Below are positions 52,677 through 61,056 of a stretch of DNA of 64,000 bases, piece after piece. The number at the start of each line of letters is the position of its first letter. The stretch's first letter is position 1. Source of the DNA: Pyrinomonadaceae bacterium. GTDB taxonomy: Bacteria > Acidobacteriota > Blastocatellia > Pyrinomonadales > Pyrinomonadaceae. The DNA is taken from contig JAIBCC010000027.1 in assembly GCA_019694395.1 (NCBI GenBank), forward strand, positions 1 through 64,000. Reading direction: 5' to 3'. A program made the translations under genes and the position numbers. The notes beneath the pieces are model-generated. The model searched no databases. It was not told the origin of the DNA and saw only the letters and a list, made by a program, of their open reading frames with translations.

Positions 52677-54626
52677 TTATTTTTTGTCAATGTAGGGGCG
52701 TGATTGAACAATGTAAATTTTACCATTCAAAATTCCCCATTCAATATCCTGTTCTTTTTGATTGCCAAAGATATTGCGAATATTCAACGCAATTTTGGCT
52801 AAACTCAACGCTTGTCCGTTGCTTAAAATTCGTTTTGTTTTCGGATTCGCACACGGTATTTTATCTTCTTTTAATCCGCCTTTTTCATCAAATCTTTCCG
52901 TATTTTTAATGTCCGAAAGCGTCATTACCGAGACCGTGTTTGTTTTCAAACTAATCAAAACCTGTTCCGGCATTCCCCGATTATCAGTAATAATTCGATT
53001 ATGTCCGCAACCTGAGCTAATGTAAACTACATTTTTATTTTCTTTATCAGAAGGGTCAACCGTGAACATTACTCCGCCGCGATCCATATTTATTCCGACT
53101 TGGATCAATGCTGACATATAAACACTATCTTGAGCCACATACTGACGAACTCGGGCTTCATAAGCATTAAAATTCCAAAGTGATGCCCAAACGTATTTTA
53201 CACCATTGATAAGCTGTTCTTCATTAACCACATTTTCTTTGCTCGAATAAAGCCCGGCACCGGAGAAATTCGGTAAATCCTCGGAATTTGAAGAACTGCG
53301 GACAAATACCGGTTTTCCGCCAAGCTGTGTTTTCCATTGAGCAATTATTTCTTTTTTTAGCCCTTCATCAAATTTGCCTTCCATTATCATTTTGCGAAAA
53401 CCTTCGAGTTTTTTATTACGGATACGCGGGTTATGCACAAAATCGTTGTCCATTGTGTAATCCTCAATGATTTTGTCAAAACCGTTGTCTTTCATAAATT
53501 TGTCATACCAATAGAAAGGCACAGTAAAACCGTCAGGAACGACAATATTAGGTATTTTAGCGTGCAGTATTTCGCCTAAATTAGCAGATTTTCCGCCGTA
53601 AACAATGCTGTCTTTTTTTCGCATTTCACCCAAAGCGGCAAGTTTTTTGACTTCCAGATTTGAGGGAGCTTCACGATCAAGCGGAGTTTGCGAAGACGGC
53701 AATTTCAATTCGTCAAGCGTGGCAGGTTTGACTTCTACGCCGGTAAAACTTGCATTCAATGAAACCCAGCGTTCGTTGTATTCTTTGTATAATCTATCGG
53801 CATCTTTAATATAAACATTAGGAATATTCCAGCCTTTTGCCAAAATATTGATATGTGAAAGCGGAGTTGAAGGTTTCGCCACGATAATTCCGCGCACGGG
53901 TGGCAAACTTTCGGGTAATTCCTTCAAAATTAGAATTTCGTTATCCCCAATCTCAACCGTATCGTCTAATTTTTCAATGATGTGAATTCGTCCAACTGCT
54001 TTTCCGGTATTCAAAGCCAAATATTCCTGATTTTTGTTGATTTCGTCCTGTGAAACCTCGGGAAGGTTCAAATTTGCCGCCATTTCATCCTGACGAACAG
54101 AATTCGGCTTAAAACTAACGGGCTGAAAAAAAGTTTTATTTATAACCTCGTGTGCAGTTTTGATATGTTGTGTATTAGCTGTATCACCTTCCCATAACTC
54201 CCAAGTCCATTTTTCCACTGTTTTTTGCCACGCGATCGTGCCGACAATAAACCGTCTGTCATCACCATTGTAAGCCGCTTTAGTTAAATCAGTTCCGAGC
54301 GGCGCAAGTCCCGTTGCATACAAAAAATCCTTGTGAAAGCGGAACTTTTGCGAGTTGACGTAATAAATGCGATTTTTGTTGCGGCGGTCAATAACAAACA
54401 TCGTATGGGGAAGTGCGTAGGAAGTTCCCTGATGATAGACCCGTCCGATCTTGTCAAAATCTTCTTGCGAACTGATTTTGGGCAAAGAGTTATTAGGCGA
54501 GTCGGGGCGTTTGTCAATCGTTTCGCCTGATGATTGAGGGGCATTGTAAACACGAGGTCTTTGTCCAAAAATATTGATGCCGGACAAAACAATTAAAAAT
54601 AAAATTAAAAAGACAAATTTTTTCAT
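52677..54626 (-). CDS. Exported PEP/pyruvate-binding dikinase-like protein, copy 1
   Basis: The 649-residue protein has a signal peptide (MKKFVFLILFLIVLSGINIF, cleavage near FGQ). A family-specific N-domain runs to about residue 205 (VGTIAWQKTVEKWTWELWEG). Then comes the swivelling phosphohistidine domain, with likely His258 in STPLSHINILAKGWNIPNV. The PPDK-N ATP domain follows (GGKSANLGE at 344, FVRSSSNSEDLPNFSGAGLY, ending DIEWGILNGKIYIVQSRPYI). Having the His domain before the ATP domain matches glucan water dikinases, not PEP synthase. A tandem paralogue lies 3 bp upstream. Confidence 0.82.
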   Translation of the reverse strand: MKKFVFLILFLIVLSGINIFGQRPRVYNAPQSSGETIDKRPDSPNNSLPKISSQEDFDKIGRVYHQGTSYALPHTMFVIDRRNKNRIYYVNSQKFRFHKDFLYATGLAPLGTDLTKAAYNGDDRRFIVGTIAWQKTVEKWTWELWEGDTANTQHIKTAHEVINKTFFQPVSFKPNSVRQDEMAANLNLPEVSQDEINKNQEYLALNTGKAVGRIHIIEKLDDTVEIGDNEILILKELPESLPPVRGIIVAKPSTPLSHINILAKGWNIPNVYIKDADRLYKEYNERWVSLNASFTGVEVKPATLDELKLPSSQTPLDREAPSNLEVKKLAALGEMRKKDSIVYGGKSANLGEILHAKIPNIVVPDGFTVPFYWYDKFMKDNGFDKIIEDYTMDNDFVHNPRIRNKKLEGFRKMIMEGKFDEGLKKEIIAQWKTQLGGKPVFVRSSSNSEDLPNFSGAGLYSSKENVVNEEQLINGVKYVWASLWNFNAYEARVRQYVAQDSVYMSALIQVGINMDRGGVMFTVDPSDKENKNVVYISSGCGHNRIITDNRGMPEQVLISLKTNTVSVMTLSDIKNTERFDEKGGLKEDKIPCANPKTKRILSNGQALSLAKIALNIRNIFGNQKEQDIEWGILNGKIYIVQSRPYIDKK

Positions 54627-54629
54627 AAA

Positions 54630-56600
54630 CTATTTCTTTTCAATATATGGTCGGGATTGAACGATATAGATTTTACCATTTATTATTCCCCATTCAATAT
54701 CTTGCGGGGTTTTGTCGCCAAAAACTTTGCGAATATTGAGGGCAGTTTTGGCTAAAGCTCGCGCCTGTGAATCGTTCAAAATCCGTTTGGTTTTCGGATT
54801 GGCGCAGTTATCATTGGTTTCTTTTAAATCGCCTTTTTCATCAAATCTGAGCGAATTTTTGATGTCTGAAATCGTCATTACCACAACTGCATTTGATTTT
54901 GGATTAATTAAAATTTGTTCGGGCATTCCGCCGTTTCCTGTGACGGGTGAATTATGACCGCAAACCGAACTGATATAGACTGCGTTTTTGTTTCGTGCGT
55001 CAAAAGGGTCAACCGTGAACATCACGCCGCCGCGATCCATATCCACACCGATTTGGATAAGTGTTGACATATAAACGCTTTGCTGTTCGATATAGTTTCT
55101 TACGCGAGCTTCATAAGCCTGAAAATTCCAGAGGGATGCCCAGGTCGTTTTGACGGCTTTGATAAGTTCTTCTTCGGTGCGGACATTAGCCACGCTTTTA
55201 TATAATCCTGCACCCGAAAAATTCGGCAGATCTTCGGAATTTGACGAGCTGCGAACAAATACTGGTTTTGCGCCAAGCTGCGTTTTCCATTTGTTTATAA
55301 TTTCGGCTTTCAAACTTTCATCAAATTTTCCCGCCATAATCTTGTTCCGCAATTCTTCCAACTTTCCTTTGCGAAAGCGTGGGTTGTGAACAAAGTTATC
55401 GTCGTCTTCCTGATTTTCGATTGTTTCTTGTAAATTATTGTCTTTGATGAATTTATCATACCAATAATAAGGAATTGTAAAACCGTCGGGAACGACAATG
55501 TTCGGGATTTTGGCGTTCAGCATTTCGCCCAAATTAGCGGATTTTCCACCGTAAGCGAGACTGTCTCTCTTTCTGATTTCGCCCAAAGCTGCAAGTTTTT
55601 TGATGTCTAAATTACCCGGAGCATTACGCGGCTGCGGACATTTTTCGGGATGTTCTTTGCAAAAATTATCAATCTGTCCGCCGGTTGTAACTCGTTTATA
55701 ACTGTAATTTACCAGATTCGCGTTAAATTCTATCCAATAGGTATCCAGCTCTTTAAAAAGTTTATCAGCATCTTTGATGTAAACATTAGGAATATTCCAG
55801 CCTTTCGCTAAAATATTGACGTGCGAAAGCGGAGTCGAAGGTTTCGCCACAATAATTCCGCGCACCGCCGGCAAATTATCAGGTAATTCTTTGAGAATTA
55901 AAATTTCGTTATCGCCGATTTCAACCGTATCATCCAATTTTTCAATGATGTGAATTCGTCCGACTGCTTTTCCGGTGTTCAAAGCCAGATATTCCTGATT
56001 TTTATTGATTTCGTCCTGCGTAACTTTTGGAATATTGAGACTTGCACAAGCATCTTCCTGCCGAATCGAATTTGGTTTATAACTGACAGTTTGGAAAAAA
56101 GACTTATTGATCGTATCGTGTGCGGTTTTAATATGTTGGGCGTTGGCTAAATCGCCTTCCCACAATTCCCAAGTCCATTTTTCCACCGTCTTTTGCCAGG
56201 CAATTGTGCCGACAATGAATCGTCTGTTTTCATCAAAATACGCGGCTTTATAAATATCAGAGCCAAGCGGCGCAAGTCCGGTCGAATAGAGAAAATCTTT
56301 GTGAAAACGGAACATTTGCGAATTTACATAGTAAATTTTGTTATTATCGCGGCGGTCAATGATAAACATTGTGTGAAGCATCGCGTATGGCGTATTTTGA
56401 TGATAAGTGCGCCCGATTTTATTGAAATCGGCTTGCGAGGCAATTTTTGGAAGATATTTTTTGACAGTATCTGGCTTTTTGTCCATCGCGCCTTTCGGTT
56501 CACGAGTCGGCGAAGGCTTGCGTGCCATTTGTCCGAAAATAATTGTTTGGGATAGAAAAAATAAGGTGAAAAATAAGGTCAATGTTTTCAAAGATTTCAT
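54630..56600 (-). CDS. Exported PEP/pyruvate-binding dikinase-like protein, copy 2
   Basis: A 656-residue tandem paralogue of the neighbouring gene with the same layout: signal peptide (MKSLKTLTLFFTLFFLSQTI, cleavage near FGQ), N-domain with the VGTIAWQKTVEKWTWELWEG block, a His domain (STPLSHVNILAKGWNIPNVY) and an ATP domain (GGKSANLGEMLNAKIPNIVV, VRSSSNSEDLPNFSGAGLYK). The linker between His and ATP domains is cysteine-bearing here (CKEHPEKCPQP) and differs from copy 1. The pair arose by duplication. A carbonic anhydrase gene lies 6 bp upstream. Confidence 0.82.
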   Translation of the reverse strand: MKSLKTLTLFFTLFFLSQTIIFGQMARKPSPTREPKGAMDKKPDTVKKYLPKIASQADFNKIGRTYHQNTPYAMLHTMFIIDRRDNNKIYYVNSQMFRFHKDFLYSTGLAPLGSDIYKAAYFDENRRFIVGTIAWQKTVEKWTWELWEGDLANAQHIKTAHDTINKSFFQTVSYKPNSIRQEDACASLNIPKVTQDEINKNQEYLALNTGKAVGRIHIIEKLDDTVEIGDNEILILKELPDNLPAVRGIIVAKPSTPLSHVNILAKGWNIPNVYIKDADKLFKELDTYWIEFNANLVNYSYKRVTTGGQIDNFCKEHPEKCPQPRNAPGNLDIKKLAALGEIRKRDSLAYGGKSANLGEMLNAKIPNIVVPDGFTIPYYWYDKFIKDNNLQETIENQEDDDNFVHNPRFRKGKLEELRNKIMAGKFDESLKAEIINKWKTQLGAKPVFVRSSSNSEDLPNFSGAGLYKSVANVRTEEELIKAVKTTWASLWNFQAYEARVRNYIEQQSVYMSTLIQIGVDMDRGGVMFTVDPFDARNKNAVYISSVCGHNSPVTGNGGMPEQILINPKSNAVVVMTISDIKNSLRFDEKGDLKETNDNCANPKTKRILNDSQARALAKTALNIRKVFGDKTPQDIEWGIINGKIYIVQSRPYIEKK

Positions 56601-56606
56601 AAAATT

Positions 56607-57242
56607 TTACTCCAAAAATCGTTTTCGTAAAGGTTTTAATTCGTCGCTGGCTTCCAGATGAATGCCTAGATCAGTAATAATTCCATCAGTCAAATCATAG
56701 ACCCATCCATGAATCCGTAAAATCTGTCCGCGACTCCAGGCATCCTGAACAATTGTAGTTTCACCAACGTTCTGGACTTGTTCGATGACATTTAACTCAC
56801 AAAGTTTGTTTAACTTATCTTCTTCATCATCAAATTTTGCCAAAACATCTTCATAAAGATTTGCTACATCCTGAATATGCCGCAGCCAATTATCAATTAA
56901 ACCGTGACGTTTATTCTCTAAAGCGGCTTTGACACCGCCGCAACCGTAATGACCGCAAACAATTATATGTTTGACTTTGAGAACTTCAACCGCAAATTGC
57001 AAAACCGAAAGGCAATTCATATCGGTATGAATAACCAAATTTGCGATGTTGCGATGAACAAAAACTTCGCCCGGCAACAATCCAACAATATTACTCGCCG
57101 AAACGCGACTGTCTGAGCAACCAATCCAAACATATTCGGGATTTTGCTGTTTAGCTAACTCGGATAAAAAAGTGGGACGAGTTTTTTTTAAGTTTTCCGA
57201 CCATTTTTTATTATTGTCGAGTAAGTGTCTAAGTGTTTTCAC
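56607..57242 (-). CDS. can: Beta-class carbonic anhydrase
   Basis: The 211-residue enzyme interconverts carbon dioxide and bicarbonate. The zinc ligands Cys42, His98 and Cys101 and the Asp44-Arg46 dyad are in WIGCSDSRVSASN and VCGHYGCGGV, at the same positions as E. coli Can. The C-terminus continues normally. It lies 4 bp after the GT1 glycosyltransferase gene and 6 bp before dikinase copy 2, so it may be carried in the same transcript. Confidence 0.93.
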   Translation of the reverse strand: MKTLRHLLDNNKKWSENLKKTRPTFLSELAKQQNPEYVWIGCSDSRVSASNIVGLLPGEVFVHRNIANLVIHTDMNCLSVLQFAVEVLKVKHIIVCGHYGCGGVKAALENKRHGLIDNWLRHIQDVANLYEDVLAKFDDEEDKLNKLCELNVIEQVQNVGETTIVQDAWSRGQILRIHGWVYDLTDGIITDLGIHLEASDELKPLRKRFLE

Positions 57243-57246
57243 AGGA

Positions 57247-58503
57247 TTATTTTAGCAGTTTCTCAATTTCATCACACGCAGTCTGAGTTCCATTTTCCGA
57301 ATCAATAATTTGTTTTACTTTAAGTGCATTGGTCTTATAACTTTCATCCGATAAAATTTTACGCAATTTTTCTGCCACAACCTTAGCTTTGTAATTATCA
57401 CGTCTAATAGTTTCACTGACGCCCAAACGTCGGCAACGGGCGGCATTATCAGGCTGGTCGTGCGAATACGGCATCACGATCATCGGCACACCTGCCCGCA
57501 AAACCTGCGAAGTAGTTCCGATTCCGCCTTGATGCACAATCGCACAAGCACGCGGAAAAAGCTGTGAATACGGAGCATAATCAAAGCCGACTCTTTGCTC
57601 ATCCAAGCCTTTCGGCGGTTGGTTAAAAGTTCCGTAGAGCATCACTGCTCTTTTGTTTAAGATTTTAGCGGCAGAAATGCTTTGCTCATAAAAATCCCGC
57701 GCATCCATCACCGCCGCACTTCCCAATGTGAAAACTATCGGCGGTTCGCCGGCATCCAAAAATTTATCCAAATCTTCGGACATATTTCCTAAATCCTGGT
57801 TTCCGTCATAAAAACAAAAACCTGTTTGCACAGTAGATTTTGCCCAATCGGGCTGCGGTTGCGCCAATGCTTTGGAAAACATTGCTAAGTGCAGCAGCTT
57901 TGAATATTTATCGCCGAACATCGGATCATGATTTTCACTTAAACCAAGCTCGCGGCGAAATTCTCGATAAGGCTTAAACCATTTGTGAAAAACGCTTTTG
58001 GCAATTCCCAAAATCATTTTATGAAAAAGTTTCGGCATAAACCGAAGTTTTTCAAGGACTTCCGCGTTAGGATAAACACTCGGATCGTCCGTTGATAAAA
58101 ACGAAATCGGAGCCAGCGAAGTAGAAACCCATTTAATTCCAGTTTTTTCAACCACGGATTTGATCGGCAGAACAACTTCGCCTGAAATTATGAGGTCGGC
58201 ATCTTCAACCGCTTTCATCATATCTTCATACATCGGACGCAGATTCGGCAGCAGAATTTCATTGAACATCAATTCCGGTCCGGTTTTAATGTCCATCAAA
58301 CGTCTGACTAAATCACGGTCTTCCGGGTCAAGGTTTGGACGCAACGGCGAGATTTCAAATCCAAGTAACTCGAATTTTTCCCGAAATGCTTCCATCACAT
58401 TAAATTTGACCTCGTGACCGCGCTTTCTCAATTCCAAACCAAGCGCAATCTTCGGATGGATGTCACCAAGCGAACCAAAAGTTGATAAAACGATTTTTGC
58501 CAT
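57247..58503 (-). CDS. GT1-family (UDP-glucuronosyl-type) glycosyltransferase
   Basis: The 418-residue GT-B enzyme begins MAKIVLSTFGSLGDIHPKIA, the GSxGD acceptor-side motif of UGT-like enzymes. The donor-side motif reads FPRACAIVHQGGIGTTSQVL followed by GVPMIVMPYSHDQPDNAARC, with the HQGG and D-Q pair that bind the nucleotide sugar. The enzyme probably glycosylates a lipid, sterol-like or secondary metabolite; the substrate cannot be read. A GCAAAG-type repeat pair lies immediately upstream. Confidence 0.9.
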   Translation of the reverse strand: MAKIVLSTFGSLGDIHPKIALGLELRKRGHEVKFNVMEAFREKFELLGFEISPLRPNLDPEDRDLVRRLMDIKTGPELMFNEILLPNLRPMYEDMMKAVEDADLIISGEVVLPIKSVVEKTGIKWVSTSLAPISFLSTDDPSVYPNAEVLEKLRFMPKLFHKMILGIAKSVFHKWFKPYREFRRELGLSENHDPMFGDKYSKLLHLAMFSKALAQPQPDWAKSTVQTGFCFYDGNQDLGNMSEDLDKFLDAGEPPIVFTLGSAAVMDARDFYEQSISAAKILNKRAVMLYGTFNQPPKGLDEQRVGFDYAPYSQLFPRACAIVHQGGIGTTSQVLRAGVPMIVMPYSHDQPDNAARCRRLGVSETIRRDNYKAKVVAEKLRKILSDESYKTNALKVKQIIDSENGTQTACDEIEKLLK

Positions 58504-58512
58504 AAAGTTTTT

Positions 58513-58539
58513 CACCGCAGAGACGCGGAGACGCAGAGC
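58513..58539 (+). repeat. GCAGAG/GCAAAG-type dispersed repeat, copy d
   Basis: CACCGCAGAGACGCGGAGAC followed by GCAGAGC. It pairs as an inverted repeat with the copy at 58601-58627: about 26 bp with few mismatches and a 61-bp spacer. Confidence 0.8.
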
Positions 58540-58562
58540 TTTTTAGGTAATGTTTTGAAACT

Positions 58563-58784
58563 TTATTGATTTTCTTCTTCTTTACCTGATTCTGAATTTC
58601 TTTGCGTCTCTGCGTCTTTGCGGTTTGATTTTTCTGTAATTTGGAATCGAATACTGACAAAAAAGCAGACTGCGCCAATAACAGCCGAAACAAAAACGCC
58701 GTCCATATTGTTCAGCCATAAGAAAAATGCGGCAACTCCGAGCAGGACTACCGCTAAAATTTTAAAGGTGAATTCCCAGTTCAT
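58563..58784 (-). CDS. Small two-helix membrane protein
   Basis: The 73-residue protein has two hydrophobic helices (ILAVVLLGVAAFFLWL and VFVSAVIGAVCFFVSIRF) and a charged C-terminal tail ending RKDAETQRNSESGKEEENQ. The tail is the translation of the dispersed repeat copy e, so the natural C-terminus may have been changed by repeat insertion. Its start overlaps the Thg1-like gene stop by 4 bp, suggesting it is really expressed. Function unknown. Confidence 0.6.
   Translation of the reverse strand: MNWEFTFKILAVVLLGVAAFFLWLNNMDGVFVSAVIGAVCFFVSIRFQITEKSNRKDAETQRNSESGKEEENQ
58601..58627 (-). repeat. GCAAAG-type dispersed repeat, copy e, in the small membrane-protein gene
   Basis: The minus strand reads CAAACCGCAAAGACGCAGAG then ACGCAAA. 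It encodes part of RKDAETQR and is inverted relative to copy d. Confidence 0.8.
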
Positions 58785-59533
58785 AAAAAACTCTCAATAA
58801 ATTTACTGTAATCATCTCGCATCGGGAGTTCGTAATCAACCTTAATTCTTCGTCGCGTAGCTAGAACTTTTTCGCCTGTCAGTTTGTTGACTGCTTCTTT
58901 TTCGTAGGTTTCCCAATACAAACCAGTTCCGCGTTTTTGCCATAGCGGTAAATCGTTAAAATTGATTCCGCGTTGAAACAAAAGTTCGTTTTTATCTGCA
59001 ACTGACATTTTTTCAAGTGTTTTGGTCGCTTGCCTGACCGTTTTTCCTTCTTTGCGTAAAGTCCAGTAACACCAGGCATTTAACGAATTTCGGTGCGCGT
59101 CTTCGTTGCGCCAGCGAAAATAATCGCAAACTAAATTTACGGTTGGAAGTTCGGAAATGCGGCAATCAAAACAACCCAAATCGCCAAGCAAAAGCGAGAA
59201 CTTTGCACTCGCTTCACCTGCCAGAACCGAATTGAATTTTCGCAGTTTGCGGTCAAAAGTTTTGATTTCAGGCGATAAAAGTAAGGAAATTTCATCTGAT
59301 TGAGTGTAGCCGAAAACAACATCAAACCCGCAATTCATCAAATGTTTAGTGGTTTCGACCATCATTTCGCGCATTCTTTCGTCAAAAGGTGCTTCAAATT
59401 GATGGACTTCTTTGGTTAAACGGGTAAAACTTCTGCCGTCAAGCCTTGCGACCATAAAGACTTTCGGCAAAACGCAAATATCGTGAGCAGTTTCAAAAAC
59501 GCGCATTTTCGCGTCTAATTCATCAAATTTCAT
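58781..59533 (-). CDS. Thg1-like 3'-5' RNA polymerase (tRNA-His guanylyltransferase family)
   Basis: Thg1-family enzymes add nucleotides to the 5' end of RNA, in the reverse direction of normal polymerases; bacterial Thg1-like proteins repair 5'-truncated tRNAs. The 250-residue protein has metal-binding Asp32 in VARLDGRSFTRLTKE and Asp80 in FGYTQSDEISLLLS, plus the later block YFRWRNEDAHRNSLNAWCYW. ATG 59533 overlaps the end of the kinase gene by 11 bp, so the two are coupled in translation. Confidence 0.92.
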   Translation of the reverse strand: MKFDELDAKMRVFETAHDICVLPKVFMVARLDGRSFTRLTKEVHQFEAPFDERMREMMVETTKHLMNCGFDVVFGYTQSDEISLLLSPEIKTFDRKLRKFNSVLAGEASAKFSLLLGDLGCFDCRISELPTVNLVCDYFRWRNEDAHRNSLNAWCYWTLRKEGKTVRQATKTLEKMSVADKNELLFQRGINFNDLPLWQKRGTGLYWETYEKEAVNKLTGEKVLATRRRIKVDYELPMRDDYSKFIESFL

Positions 59534-59972
59534 CTTTCCAATTCTCAATTACAAATTCATTGTTTTCATTAATCCAAACATAATACAGTTCGTCAAAACC
59601 TTCGGCAAAGGTTGGCAATTCCAATTTTGAATAAACGCCGCGAACTCCGCGTTCATCAATTTTGGCTTTGCCGGTGCGTTGGGCGTTGCGGGCGAGAGCG
59701 TCTTCTAATTTTGATTGAAAATAATAACCAATTACCCGAAAATGATGTGCTTTGGCTTGTGAAATATATTGTTTGCGAGCTTCGGCAGTTGGATTGGTTT
59801 TATCAATGACAAAATTTTGCTTGGCTTCGAGACAAGCGGAAAATAGCAAATTTTCACGATTTTTGGTGCGGAGCATATCCAGATTGATGCGGATATGTGT
59901 ATCGTAAAATCTTTGTTTGCAAAAGGTTGACTTTCCGCTTCCTTGCACGCCGATAAAAATTACGGCTTCCAT
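59523..59972 (-). CDS. P-loop polynucleotide-kinase-like protein
   Basis: The 149-residue protein has the P-loop GVQGSGKST (residues 8-16), followed by a short acceptor-type stretch THIRINLDMLRTKNRENLLF and a lid-like LARNAQRTGKAKIDERGVRG. This pattern resembles the kinase domain of T4 polynucleotide kinase and related AAA-type small kinases that phosphorylate RNA or DNA 5' ends. It is upstream of, and overlaps, the Thg1-like gene, which needs a 5' phosphate or triphosphate end. Substrate and partnership are inferred, not proven. Confidence 0.75.
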   Translation of the reverse strand: MEAVIFIGVQGSGKSTFCKQRFYDTHIRINLDMLRTKNRENLLFSACLEAKQNFVIDKTNPTAEARKQYISQAKAHHFRVIGYYFQSKLEDALARNAQRTGKAKIDERGVRGVYSKLELPTFAEGFDELYYVWINENNEFVIENWKDEI

Positions 59973-60040
59973 ATTTTATAAAGTGAAAATGTTTAAACGT
60001 GGAAAAGCTAAAGTTACCTTTTAATTGTGGTTTCACCTTT

Positions 60041-61003
60041 TCACTCTTCCACTTTTATTTCTTCCTCAACAATTTCTTTAGCGACTTTTCGCGTTCTGAT
60101 TCGTCTCCAGAAATATCGTAAAAGCAGAAAGATCGGCAAAACGACAAAAATTACAAACGGCAAAATCGCAATTATAAAAGTCACCAACCATAGAATAAAG
60201 TTGAGTGCGAAATCAAATCCGCTGCTGATGGCTTCGCCAAGTTGATAGAAAAATCCCTTTGGATTGGCGGCGTAAGCGGTTGGAGACTGCAAACGAATTT
60301 TGATAGTTGAAAGGCTGGTTTGATTTTCCAAAAAGCGCAGTTTGCCCTCGATTTGCTCAATTTCTCCGCGCACGTTGGCGAGTTCGCGCTGAACTTGTAA
60401 AGCATCGGCAACCGTTTTGCTTTGCTTCATAATTTCGAGAAATTGGGCTTCCAACGCTTTTTTAGCTTTCAAACGCGCTTCGATGTCAACAAACTCTTCG
60501 GTTACGTCCTGACCTCTGACGGTTTCGACAATGACACGGCTTGAAACTTTGCGGATTTCGTCCAAACTTTCGTTAAATTTTGTCGCCGGAACACGCACTG
60601 TCATCGTCACGATGTCTCGCGTAGTGACTTTTGAATTAGAACTGCTCTGAGTTGATTCAACCACAAAACCGCCTTTGCTTTCAGCAATTGTAGTGATTTT
60701 CTGTTGTGCTTCTTCGGGTGATGAGGCTTCTAATTGCAAATCGGCATTGCGGATGATTTTGCGCTCAGTTGGAACGGTTTGCGCTTTTGATTTATCGGCT
60801 TCATCCAGTGAAACATCGGATTTAGCTTGTTTTTCATTCTTTACGCCGCCACGACCATCACTAAGACTATCATTTTGGCTGGTTGGCGCAGGAACACTAC
60901 TTGCCGGTTTATTAGCTGCCGTTTCCCGCATAGATGGAGCTTGGCTACCGCCGCAACTTGTCAAAACAACTAAGATCAACAGCGCAATGAACTTTGCTTT
61001 CAT
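60041..61003 (-). CDS. DUF4349 lipoprotein
   Basis: The 320-residue protein has a lipoprotein signal (FIALLILVVLTSCGGS), a low-complexity linker and the DUF4349 domain: RKIIRNADLQLEASSPEEAQ, FVVESTQSSS, VTMTVRVPATKF and a coiled-coil DIEARLKAKKALEAQFLEIM. A membrane helix near residues 265-290 and a basic tail finish it. DUF4349 proteins are envelope proteins of unknown function; no neighbour reveals a role. Confidence 0.88.
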   Translation of the reverse strand: MKAKFIALLILVVLTSCGGSQAPSMRETAANKPASSVPAPTSQNDSLSDGRGGVKNEKQAKSDVSLDEADKSKAQTVPTERKIIRNADLQLEASSPEEAQQKITTIAESKGGFVVESTQSSSNSKVTTRDIVTMTVRVPATKFNESLDEIRKVSSRVIVETVRGQDVTEEFVDIEARLKAKKALEAQFLEIMKQSKTVADALQVQRELANVRGEIEQIEGKLRFLENQTSLSTIKIRLQSPTAYAANPKGFFYQLGEAISSGFDFALNFILWLVTFIIAILPFVIFVVLPIFLLLRYFWRRIRTRKVAKEIVEEEIKVEE

Positions 61004-61056
61004 ATTTCCTCCGTTTTGAAGCTAGAACGAGTTTTATTCAATAAATTGCAAACTTT

